The notes: generated from the letters alone by a model not told the origin. DNA of 8,662 nucleotides from Oscillospiraceae bacterium (GCA_902772625.1 CACYBP010000211.1:1-8662); one strand, 5' to 3'. Shown: positions 1 to 5,640, counted from the stretch's first letter. Translations and numbers: made by a program.

Positions 1-381
1 AACGACTCCATCGTGTCCACCGGCTACAACGGCGCGCCGCGCTCCTGCCGCAACTGCACCGACATGGGCTACTGCCGCAGGGAAGCGCTCAACGTGCCCC
101 GGGGCCAGCGGTACGAGCTCTGCCGCTCGGTCCACGCCGAGCAGAACGCCATCATCGCGGCCTCCCGGGACGAGATGCTGGGGGCCTCGCTTTACCTTGC
201 GGGAAAGGACGTGAAGACCGGCGAGACCCTTTCGGACTGCGCCCCCTGCGCTCTTTGCCGCCGGTTCATCATCAACGCCGGCATCACCAAAGTTTACTGC
301 CGGATCTCCCGGGATGAATTCGTCGTCACCGACGTGGAGGAATGGATCCAAAACGACGAAAGCCTCCAGCTTCAGGATTGA
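1..381 (+). CDS. dCMP deaminase (ComEB-like), 3' part of the gene
   Basis: The reading frame is open from the first base, so the N-terminus lies outside the window; 126 codons are visible. The protein is a zinc-dependent deoxycytidylate deaminase, which converts dCMP to dUMP to feed thymidylate synthesis in the cytoplasm. Visible motifs are STGYNGAPR at the left edge, the catalytic HAEQNAI (zinc-binding His at 133-135, proton-shuttling Glu two codons later), and PCxxC with two more zinc ligands at 247-249 and 256-258. Extra cysteines in the CRNC and YC segments before the catalytic motif match the second, structural zinc site common in this family. The stretch between the catalytic motif and PCxxC carries LYLAGKDVKTGET, a variant I recall from clostridial relatives. 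The gene ends 50 bp before a lipoprotein gene with no terminator between, so the two may be co-transcribed. ComEB in competence operons is the same family; no competence genes are visible here. Confidence 0.9.
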   Translation, partial: NDSIVSTGYNGAPRSCRNCTDMGYCRREALNVPRGQRYELCRSVHAEQNAIIAASRDEMLGASLYLAGKDVKTGETLSDCAPCALCRRFIINAGITKVYCRISRDEFVVTDVEEWIQNDESLQLQD

Positions 382-431
382 CCTTCTCCCGTTTCGGAAA
401 CACCTGCTTCACAGGAAGGGGATATGACCGT

Positions 432-1070
432 ATGAAAAAAGCCATCGCGCTGATTCTCTGTTTTCTTATTCTGATCCCGCTGGCCGCCTGCGGCTCCGGG
501 GGATTCTCGCTCGGAAGGTTCGACGGGAACGAATACCACAACGACATGCTGTCCCTCAGCTTCCGTCTGCCCACGTCCTGGCACCGGGCCGACGCCGCCG
601 AGGCCGAATCGCTTCTCGGGATGAAGCGCACGGTTTTCGATACTTACGACGAGGAAGCGCTTGCCGCGGCCGAAAAGGACAAGGCCTTCGATCTCGGATA
701 CGCCTTCGTGCTTTCCACCGAAGGCGGACTTGACCGGTTCGATCTGCTCTATCAGAAAAACACCTCAAACGGCGACAGCGCCTCCTATATCGCCTCCGCC
801 CGGGAACAGCTGGAAAAGTACGGAGACCTCTGGGAGATCCGCACGGTGTCCAACGAGACCGTCACGGTCGCCGGGCACGAATACGCGGCTCTGGAAATGA
901 TCCTGAAAAACGGGGACACGGTGCTCCGCTACTATTATCTGACCACCGTGGCCGAAGGGTACTTCGTCACCATGATCCTGACCACCTCCCTGACCGATTA
1001 CTCCTTCGAAAGCTTCCTCTCCTCCCTCAATCAGAGCTCCGCCCGGTATTACGGACTGGAGACCGACTGA
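432..1070 (+). CDS. Putative lipoprotein of unknown function
   Basis: The start chosen is the ATG at 432, preceded by AGGAAGGGG (413-421). Upstream in-frame codons would put 30 non-signal residues before an otherwise perfect signal peptide. The 212-residue product begins MKKAIALILCFLILIPLAAC. This is a type II signal peptide with lipobox LAAC, and Cys20 becomes the lipidated N-terminus, so the protein should be anchored on the outer face of the membrane. The mature part starts with a Gly/Ser linker and then shows GNEYHNDMLSLSFRLPTSW. That pattern (G-x-x-Y-x-N, then a hydrophobic strand ending in P-x-x-W) recurs in many uncharacterised clostridial lipoproteins and is reminiscent of PsbP/DcrB-like small alpha-beta domains. 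The later segment, rich in aromatic and beta-branched residues (around GYFVTMILTTS), fits the same kind of fold. No catalytic motif is visible. A terminator follows 18 bp downstream. Function unknown; the fold suggestion is inference. Confidence 0.8.
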   Translation: MKKAIALILCFLILIPLAACGSGGFSLGRFDGNEYHNDMLSLSFRLPTSWHRADAAEAESLLGMKRTVFDTYDEEALAAAEKDKAFDLGYAFVLSTEGGLDRFDLLYQKNTSNGDSASYIASAREQLEKYGDLWEIRTVSNETVTVAGHEYAALEMILKNGDTVLRYYYLTTVAEGYFVTMILTTSLTDYSFESFLSSLNQSSARYYGLETD

Positions 1071-1087
1071 CCTGTGAAAACCCTCCT

Positions 1088-1123
1088 GCCCGCGCGCCTT
1101 CCGGCGCGCGGGCTTTCGTTTTT
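1088..1123 (+). terminator. Rho-independent terminator after the lipoprotein gene
   Basis: A perfect 11-bp GC-only stem (1088-1098 with 1103-1113) with a TTCC tetraloop is followed by TTTCGTTTTT. It lies 18 bp after the stop codon at 1070 and separates the dCMP deaminase/lipoprotein unit from the lipoprotein array to its right. Confidence 0.9.
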
Positions 1124-1204
1124 GCCCGGTTTTGCCTCCGGCGCCTTCTTGCCTCCCGTCTTCCCGGCTATACGCCTTTTGCACAAAAATTTTCTGTTTA
1201 GTTC

Positions 1205-1233
1205 TTTACTTTTTCACCTATCTGTTATATAAT
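1205..1233 (+). promoter_or_regulatory. Sigma-A promoter for lipoprotein copy 1
   Basis: A -35 TTTACT (1205-1210) and a perfect -10 TATAAT (1228-1233) are separated by 17 bp within an AT-rich patch that stands out from the GC-rich surroundings. Transcription would begin near 1240, giving a leader of about 93 nt before the ATG at 1333. Confidence 0.8.
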
Positions 1234-1332
1234 ATCCACAGGAAGAGGTCTCCCGGGCCGGCGGGCCTTCCGCCGGAAGCCGGGGACAACCCGGAGAATC
1301 TTTTCCGAAGCCAATTAAGGAGGTTCTTTCTC

Positions 1333-1872
1333 ATGAAAAGGATTTTGTCGCTCGCTCTCCTTCTGCTTTTCCTGATCCCGCTCTTTTCGGCCTGCACCGG
1401 CAAGACCCCCGACGTGATCGAATCCGAGGCCCAGATGGTCACCCTGGACAATCTCGACTGGACGATCCCGGTGGAGATCGACGGCGCTTCCCCCACCACC
1501 TATTCGCTTTCCCAGGCAAAGGAGCACGAACTGGTCAAGATCTACTGCTCCTTCCGGTACGCCTCCACCACCCCCACCTCCAACCCGCAGGTCACCACCG
1601 CCATCTTCGAGGGGGTCCGCTTCTCGGATTTTCTCGCGGATATCGGATACCCCGAGGCCTCCTCGGTGACCATTCATCACACCAACACGGCTTATTATCC
1701 CCCCTTTGAATTTGATTACGACATGATCCATCACGAGGGAAGCATCATCACCTGGATCCAGAACAAGAAGGAGATCATCAAGGATTCGGACTCCCACGTG
1801 GGCTTCGCCTCCGAGATCGGCGGCGTGGAGGATATGTGCCACTCCATCGCGAAGATCGTTGTTCATCCATAA
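1333..1872 (+). CDS. Tandem-array lipoprotein, copy 1 (divergent member)
   Basis: The ATG at 1333 has an excellent AAGGAGG (1317-1323) nine bases upstream. The 179-residue product has a type II signal peptide with lipobox FSAC and Cys21 as the lipidation site. The mature protein opens CTGKTPDVIESEA, shared with both downstream copies. Then come a strand (DWTIPVEI), the segment TYSLSQAKEHEL, a spacer rich in Ser/Thr/Pro, the GVRFSDFLADIG block, WIQNK, and a C-terminal MCHSIAKIVVHP. The order GVxxxDxLxxxG, then a strand, then W-x-x-N, then a closing strand resembles small extracytoplasmic domains of the sulfite-oxidase/YedY molybdopterin-binding fold, but no cofactor ligand can be assigned. This copy differs most: it lacks the EYDHDIVW and AFG.KDAGVHDF blocks of copies 2 and 3, having FDYDMIHH and FASEIGGVEDM instead. 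No terminator follows, so transcripts may run into copy 2. Lipoprotein assignment is secure; function is unknown. Confidence 0.85.
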   Translation: MKRILSLALLLLFLIPLFSACTGKTPDVIESEAQMVTLDNLDWTIPVEIDGASPTTYSLSQAKEHELVKIYCSFRYASTTPTSNPQVTTAIFEGVRFSDFLADIGYPEASSVTIHHTNTAYYPPFEFDYDMIHHEGSIITWIQNKKEIIKDSDSHVGFASEIGGVEDMCHSIAKIVVHP

Positions 1873-1906
1873 CAAAAATGCGGTGTGCAATTTGTTCAGT
1901 TCGCGC

Positions 1907-1935
1907 TTGACTTGCCTCTTGGGATATGGTAAAAT
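1907..1935 (+). promoter_or_regulatory. Extended -10 promoter for lipoprotein copy 2
   Basis: A -35 TTGACT (1907-1912), a 17-bp spacer and a -10 TAAAAT (1930-1935) preceded by TGG (1927-1929, extended -10) sit in the 94-bp gap between copies 1 and 2. The expected start near 1942 gives a short leader of about 25 nt. It is one of the two best promoters in the window. Confidence 0.85.
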
Positions 1936-1966
1936 TGCAATATCACCTGAAGAAAGGATCACCACT

Positions 1967-2512
1967 ATGAAACGAATTGCTGTTATGCTGCTTCTGGTCG
2001 GCATGCTCTGCTGCGTCTTTGCAGGCTGCACCGGCAAAACCCCCGACGTGATCGAATCCGAAGCCAAAATGATGACCCTGGACGACGTCAACTGGTCGAT
2101 TCCCATCATCATCGAAGCCACCGGCGAAACCGTCACCTACACCATGGAGCAGGCCAAGACCCACGACCTGGCCAAGACCTATATCTCCGCTTATCAGTAT
2201 GAGAACGCCGACGCGCAGGGCGCTCCGCAGGTCACCACCCTGGTCCTCGAGGGCGTCTGCTTCAAGGACGTTCTGGCCGACCTGGGCGTCACCGAATGCT
2301 CCTCCATCACCGTCACCCATAACGCCGCAAACCGCGGCCCCTACGAATACGATCACGACATCGTCTGGAGCGACAACACTCTGATCGGCTGGATCCAGAA
2401 CAAGAACATGATCGTCGAGGATTCGGCTCCCTCCTACGTGGCCTTCGGTTCCAAGGATGCGGGCGTGCACGATTTCTGCCACTCCATCAAGGACATCACC
2501 ATTCATCCGTAA
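1967..2512 (+). CDS. Tandem-array lipoprotein, copy 2
   Basis: The ATG at 1967 follows AAAGGA (1953-1958) by eight bases. The 181-residue product has a type II signal peptide with lipobox FAGC and Cys21 as the lipidated residue. The mature sequence runs CTGKTPDVIESEA, NWSIPIIIEATGE, YTMEQAK, a short variable loop (residues 78-85), GVCFKDVLADLGVTECSS, EYDHDIVW, IGWIQNK, SYVAFGSKDAGVHDFCHS and the terminal ITIHP. Mature-part identity to copy 3 is about 80 percent by hand alignment, with differences concentrated in the variable loop and around residue 125. As for copy 1, the strand and loop order is reminiscent of the small sulfite-oxidase/YedY-type domain. It has no S/T-G-A-S/T flavinylation motif, so it is not an obvious substrate for the nearby ApbE. 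The gene has its own promoter and terminator and can act as a single transcription unit. Function unknown. Confidence 0.87.
   Translation: MKRIAVMLLLVGMLCCVFAGCTGKTPDVIESEAKMMTLDDVNWSIPIIIEATGETVTYTMEQAKTHDLAKTYISAYQYENADAQGAPQVTTLVLEGVCFKDVLADLGVTECSSITVTHNAANRGPYEYDHDIVWSDNTLIGWIQNKNMIVEDSAPSYVAFGSKDAGVHDFCHSIKDITIHP
2030..2197 (+). repeat. Near-identical intragenic repeat, first copy
   Basis: This 168-nt stretch of lipoprotein copy 2, starting just after the lipobox cysteine codon, matches 2730-2897 in copy 3 without gaps. I count nine mismatches (about 95 percent identity), only three of which change an amino acid. The signal-peptide codons immediately upstream are not similar between the copies beyond the first three codons. 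Confidence 0.9.
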
Positions 2513-2525
2513 ACGCTTACTAAAA

Positions 2526-2562
2526 GGGCCGTCCGCGGGAAATGCGCGGGCGGCCCCTTTTT
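2526..2562 (+). terminator. Rho-independent terminator after lipoprotein copy 2
   Basis: A 12-bp stem (2526-2537 with 2545-2556, one G-U wobble) with a 7-nt loop is followed by C and five T. It begins 14 bp after the stop codon and isolates copy 2 from copy 3. Confidence 0.9.
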
Positions 2563-2564
2563 CA

Positions 2565-2602
2565 CCGGGGTCCGGCGGTTTTCCCCCCGCCGCGTTCCCC
2601 GG
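2565..2602 (+). other. Two-tier GC hairpin upstream of lipoprotein copy 3
   Basis: CCGGGG (2565-2570) pairs with CCCCGG (2597-2602), and inside it CGGCGG (2573-2578) pairs with CCGCCG (2587-2592). It sits just after the copy 2 terminator and lacks a T-tract, so it is not itself a terminator. It could be part of a leader or chance pairing in GC-rich DNA. I could not identify a convincing sigma-A promoter in the 2563-2666 gap. Confidence 0.4.
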
Positions 2603-2666
2603 GACAGCGTGGCAGAATGCTTTTGAGGTTACCTGACGTCCCGCAGCAAAAGAAAGGAGTTTTTCC

Positions 2667-3215
2667 ATGAAAAGATTCGTTTCCCTCATTTGCGCGGTCC
2701 TGATGATCGCGGCGCTTCTCGCCTCCTGCACCGGCAAGACCCCCGACGTGATCGAGTCCGAAGCCAACATGATGACCCTGGACGACGTCAACTGGTCGAT
2801 CCCCATCATCATCGAAGCCACCGGCGAAACCGTCACCTACACCATGGATCAGGCCAAGGCCCACGATCTGGCCAAGACCTACATCTCCGCTTACCAGCTG
2901 GTCGGCGACAACTCCGCAGGCGCCAACGCCCCCCAGGTGGCCACCTTCATCCTTCAGGGCGTGCTTTTCAAGGACGTTCTGGCCGATATCGGCGTCACCG
3001 AATGCTCCTCCATCACCGTCACCCACAACGCTCTTTCCAATCCGTTTGAATACGATCACGACATCGTCTGGGGCGACAATACCGTCCTCGGATGGATCCA
3101 GAACAAGACCATGATCGTCGAGGATTCCGCCCCCACTTACGTGGCCTTCGGTGCCAAGGACGCGGGCGTGCACGATTTCTGCCACTCCGTGAAGGACATC
3201 ACCATCCATCCGTAA
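2667..3215 (+). CDS. Tandem-array lipoprotein, copy 3
   Basis: The ATG at 2667 follows AAAGGAG (2653-2659) by seven bases. The 182-residue product has a type II signal peptide ending in lipobox LASC, with Cys21 the lipidation site. Its signal peptide is unlike that of copy 2, whereas the mature N-terminus is almost identical (three residue changes in the 56 after Cys21). The conserved order is CTGKTPDVIESEA, NWSIPIIIEATGE, YTMDQAK, a loop two residues longer than in copy 2 (LVGDNSAGAN), GVLFKDVLADIGVTECSS, EYDHDIVW, LGWIQNK, TYVAFGAKDAGVHDFCHS and ITIHP. The Cys of DFCHS is kept in all three copies (DMCHS in copy 1), while the Cys of GVCFKDV in copy 2 is Leu here. A terminator closes the gene, so it appears to be an independent unit, although its promoter is not evident. 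ApbE follows 106 bp later on the same strand. Function unknown. Confidence 0.87.
   Translation: MKRFVSLICAVLMIAALLASCTGKTPDVIESEANMMTLDDVNWSIPIIIEATGETVTYTMDQAKAHDLAKTYISAYQLVGDNSAGANAPQVATFILQGVLFKDVLADIGVTECSSITVTHNALSNPFEYDHDIVWGDNTVLGWIQNKTMIVEDSAPTYVAFGAKDAGVHDFCHSVKDITIHP
2730..2897 (+). repeat. Near-identical intragenic repeat, second copy
   Basis: This is the partner of 2030-2197, in direct orientation, 532 bp downstream. The pair is long and similar enough to serve as a substrate for recombination, deletion or gene conversion. Shorter near-identical patches continue downstream, for example at 2267-2324 and 2967-3024. Confidence 0.9.
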
Positions 3216-3227
3216 TCCCGTCTTTTC

Positions 3228-3260
3228 AAAAGGAGCTTCCGGCAGCGGAAGCTCCTTTTT
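3228..3260 (+). terminator. Rho-independent terminator after lipoprotein copy 3
   Basis: AAAAGGAGCTTCCG (3228-3241) pairs perfectly with 3246-3259 around a GCAG loop, ending in a run of five T. The A-tract before the stem makes it potentially bidirectional. It starts 13 bp after the copy 3 stop codon and precedes apbE. Confidence 0.92.
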
Positions 3261-3278
3261 CATATCTCATGCACCTTT

Positions 3279-3295
3279 GCCGCCCTCCGGGCGGC
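3279..3295 (+). other. Perfect GC hairpin in the apbE upstream region
   Basis: GCCGCCC (3279-3285) pairs with GGGCGGC (3289-3295) around a 3-nt loop, 27 bp before the apbE start and without a T-tract. It could be a leader element or incidental. No clear promoter is visible between 3261 and 3321. Confidence 0.35.
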
Positions 3296-3321
3296 GGACT
3301 CTGTGATGCGAGGTCGTTTTC

Positions 3322-4341
3322 TTGAAAAAAGCGAGGCTTGTGAAAAAAACACTTTCCGCATTTCTTCTTTCTCTTTTTCTTCTCTCCCTTTTCCCGGGCT
3401 GCGGCGAAGAAAAGGCCGAGGCGACCCTCTTCGTCATGGACACCGCCTCCACCCTCCGTCTGGAGGGGGGAAAGGCGGAGGAGGCCCTGTCCCGGATGAA
3501 GGAGGAGCTTACGCGTCTGGACGCCCTGCTGGACGCCGAAGGGGAGGTCCTTTCCTCCCTCGGCCGGGGAGAGGAAGTCCGGAACGGGGAGCTTGCCGCC
3601 CTGCTCCGGGAGACCCTGCGCTTTTCCCGGGAGACCGGGGGCGCGCTGGACGTGACGGTCAACCCGGCGGTGGAGGCCTGGGGCTTCCGATCCGGGAACT
3701 ACCGCGTGCCCTCCTCCGGGGAGCTTTCGGCGCTCAAAGAATACGTGGGCTGGGAAAAGCTCTCCCCGGAGGGAGATCTGATCTCGCTTCCCGGGGGGTT
3801 TTCCCTGACCCTCGGCGCGGTGGCCAAGGGATACGCGGGCGACCGGCTGCGCGCCATCGCCGGGGAATGCGGCGTGAAGCGCGGCGTTTTGTCCCTGGGC
3901 GGCAACGTGGTGCTGATCGGCGAAAAACAGACGAATACCGGCTGGTCGGTGGCGGTGCGCGCGCCGGAGGGCGGGTACGCCCTGACCCTTTCGCTTTCGG
4001 ACGCCATGGCCGTGACCAGCGGCTCCTACGAGCGCTATTTTGAAAAGGACGGGAAACGATACCATCACATTCTCGATCCCCAGACCCTTTCCCCCGCGGA
4101 AAACGGTCTTCTCTCGGTGACGGTGGTGTCGAAAAACGGCCTTCTGGCCGACGCACTTTCCACCGCGCTATTCGTGATGGGGCCGGAAAAAGCCGCGGAG
4201 CACTGGCGCACGTACGGGGAAAGCGAGGGATTTGAGATCCTGCTTCTCACCGGGGATCACCGGATCCTTGCCTCCAAAGGAATCGTCCCGCATATCACCG
4301 GCTTCGGGGAGGGCTACGGCGAGCTTGTGATCATCGAATAA
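3322..4341 (+). CDS. apbE: FAD:protein FMN transferase, lipoprotein form
   Basis: ApbE-family enzymes move FMN from FAD onto a Ser/Thr of target proteins outside the membrane (RnfG/RnfD- or NqrC-type subunits and FMN-binding domains). The 339-residue product shows the family landmarks in order: VMDT (38-41), GALDVTVNPAVEAWGF (107-122), LGAVAKGYAGDRL (164-176), SLGGN (191-195), VTSGSYERYF (231-240), HHILDP (248-253) and ADALSTALFVMG (266-277). Asp267 and Thr271 have the spacing expected of the magnesium ligands. The start chosen is TTG at 3322, seven bases after GAGGT (3310-3314). A GTG at 3340 would have only three bases after its GAGG. The signal peptide ends LFPGC, with Cys27 as a plausible but slightly unusual lipobox because of the Pro. 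The gene follows three tandem lipoproteins, but none carries the S/T-G-A-S/T acceptor motif and no Rnf or Nqr gene is visible, so its substrate is unknown. Confidence 0.93.
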   Translation: MKKARLVKKTLSAFLLSLFLLSLFPGCGEEKAEATLFVMDTASTLRLEGGKAEEALSRMKEELTRLDALLDAEGEVLSSLGRGEEVRNGELAALLRETLRFSRETGGALDVTVNPAVEAWGFRSGNYRVPSSGELSALKEYVGWEKLSPEGDLISLPGGFSLTLGAVAKGYAGDRLRAIAGECGVKRGVLSLGGNVVLIGEKQTNTGWSVAVRAPEGGYALTLSLSDAMAVTSGSYERYFEKDGKRYHHILDPQTLSPAENGLLSVTVVSKNGLLADALSTALFVMGPEKAAEHWRTYGESEGFEILLLTGDHRILASKGIVPHITGFGEGYGELVIIE

Positions 4342-4372
4342 ACTCCCTTCGCCGCTTTTTTTCAAATTTCGC

Positions 4373-4401
4373 TTTACAAGCCTCCCCGTTTCCGGTATAC
4401 T
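4373..4401 (+). promoter_or_regulatory. Sigma-A promoter for prfB
   Basis: A -35 TTTACA (4373-4378) and -10 TATACT (4396-4401) lie exactly 17 bp apart in the gap between apbE and prfB. Transcription should start near 4408, leaving a leader of about 58 nt that contains a small GC hairpin (4417-4421 with 4429-4433). Confidence 0.85.
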
Positions 4402-4465
4402 ATATAAGAATGCGCCCCGCCTTTCCCCGGCGGCGGCCAAACCGCATGCGAAAGTGAGTCATCTT

Positions 4466-5587
4466 ATGATACAGTACGACGAATACCGCCTGAAGACCCA
4501 GGCGCTTCTGCCCCAGATCGAGGCGCTGGGCGTCTCTCTGGATATCGACGGCGCGAAGGAAGAGCTGCGGAAGCTTGAGAAGGAGGCCGAAGGAGACGGC
4601 TTCTGGAACGATCTCGAGAATTCCCAGAAGGTCCTGATGCGCACCAAAAACCTGAAATCCCGGGTGGAGACCTACAACGATCTTCTTTCCCGGCAGGAGG
4701 ATCTCCTGACCCTGATCCAGCTGGCCGACGAGGAAAACGACGAATCCTTCCTCTCCGAGGTGGAGACCGCCTACCAGGAGCTGACCGACGGCATCGAGAA
4801 GAAGCGTCTGGAGACCCTTCTTTCGGGCGAATACGACGGATGCAACGCCATCCTCTCCTTCCACGCCGGCGCCGGCGGCACCGAGGCCCAGGATTGGGCC
4901 CAGATGCTCTACCGGATGTACCTGCGCTGGGCCGAGAGAAAGGGGTTCCGGTGCAAGACCGTGGACTATCTCGAGGGCGACGAGGCCGGCATCAAGAGCG
5001 CCTCGGTGATGGTGGAGGGCGAAAACGTCTTCGGCTATCTGAAATGCGAGGCGGGCGTTCACCGTCTGGTGCGCGTCTCCCCCTTCGACGCCTCGGGCAG
5101 ACGCCACACCTCCTTCGCCGCGGTGGAGGTCACCCCTGAGATCGGCGACGACGTCTCGGTGGAGATCCGGCCGGAGGATCTGCGGGTGGACACCTACCGC
5201 TCCAGCGGCGCGGGCGGCCAGCACGTCAACAAGACCGAATCGGCCATCCGCATCACCCACCTGCCCACCGGCATCGTGGTGGCCTGCCAGAACGAACGGA
5301 GCCAGATCCAGAACCGCGAGGTGGCCATGCGCATGCTGAAATCCAAGCTTCTGGAGATCAAGATCAAGCAGCATCTCGACAAGATCGAGGACATCAAAGG
5401 CGAGCAGAAGCTGATCGAATGGGGAAGCCAGATCCGCTCCTACGTGTTCATGCCCTATACGCTGGTCAAGGACAACCGCACCGATTTCGAGACCGGCAAC
5501 ATCAACGCCGTGATGGACGGCGATCTGGACGGGTTCATCAACGCCTACCTGATCGGAGCCGCCAACGGCACTCTGAATCTGAAATAA
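4466..5587 (+). CDS. prfB: Peptide chain release factor 2 (RF2)
   Basis: RF2 reads UGA and UAA stop codons and triggers peptidyl-tRNA hydrolysis on the ribosome. Counting from the ATG at 4466, the product has 373 residues, close to the 365 of E. coli. The stop-codon recognition tripeptide SPF is at residues 205-207 and the catalytic GGQ at 250-252, both at the E. coli numbering, which supports this start over the GTG at 4454. The ribosome binding site AAAGTGAG (4451-4458) is imperfect. Residue 246 is Ser, one of the small residues usual at that site. The N-terminal helical domain spans about residues 1-110 and includes GFWND. In many bacteria codon 26 is an in-frame UGA bypassed by a +1 frameshift. 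Here codons 25-26 are CTG GAT (Leu-Asp), so the gene is read straight through without autoregulation. It is monocistronic between its own promoter and downstream hairpins. Confidence 0.97.
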   Translation: MIQYDEYRLKTQALLPQIEALGVSLDIDGAKEELRKLEKEAEGDGFWNDLENSQKVLMRTKNLKSRVETYNDLLSRQEDLLTLIQLADEENDESFLSEVETAYQELTDGIEKKRLETLLSGEYDGCNAILSFHAGAGGTEAQDWAQMLYRMYLRWAERKGFRCKTVDYLEGDEAGIKSASVMVEGENVFGYLKCEAGVHRLVRVSPFDASGRRHTSFAAVEVTPEIGDDVSVEIRPEDLRVDTYRSSGAGGQHVNKTESAIRITHLPTGIVVACQNERSQIQNREVAMRMLKSKLLEIKIKQHLDKIEDIKGEQKLIEWGSQIRSYVFMPYTLVKDNRTDFETGNINAVMDGDLDGFINAYLIGAANGTLNLK

Positions 5588-5603
5588 CGTCCGGAAGATC
5601 CCC

Positions 5604-5635
5604 AGGTGCCCTTTGCCGCACGGCGAAAGGCGCCT
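5604..5635 (+). other. Imperfect hairpin just after prfB
   Basis: AGGTGCC...TTGCCG (5604-5618) pairs with CGGCG...GGCGCCT (5621-5635) over about 15 positions, with one mismatch and two G-U wobbles. It is not followed by a T-tract. It directly precedes the clear terminator at 5641 and may stabilise the prfB 3' end. Confidence 0.5.
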
Positions 5636-5640
5636 GAGCT

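Noticed and set aside
1071..1332. T-box, riboswitch or small RNA in the larger gaps (1071-1332, 5945-6177)
   Set aside because: No T-box TGGNACCGCG-like sequence or riboswitch core that I recognise was found. These gaps are accounted for by terminators, promoters and short leaders.
2610..2625. TGGCAGAATGCTTTT before lipoprotein copy 3 as a sigma-54 promoter
   Set aside because: GG at the -24 element is not followed by GC at the required spacing, so the match fails at the most conserved position.
2030..2897. Direct repeat as a sign of a mobile element or phage-type integration
   Set aside because: The repeats are in-frame parts of paralogous genes, with no transposase, inverted repeats or target duplications nearby.
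1315..3263. Three long minus-strand frames (ending near 1315, 1943 and 2562) that also look like paralogs of each other
   Set aside because: They are antisense shadows of the three lipoprotein genes, and their mutual similarity simply mirrors the repeat on the plus strand. Low-complexity GDGDGG-type stretches and the lack of ribosome binding sites argue against coding.
3303..4043. A 246-codon plus-strand frame overlapping apbE, with minus-strand frames in the same region
   Set aside because: The product is dominated by Arg, Gly and Pro in the pattern of an out-of-frame read of GC-rich DNA, while the overlapping apbE frame has every family motif.
4454..4465. GTG at 4454 as the prfB start
   Set aside because: It adds MSHL before the ATG and has no better ribosome binding site. 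Starting at the ATG puts SPF and GGQ at the E. coli positions.
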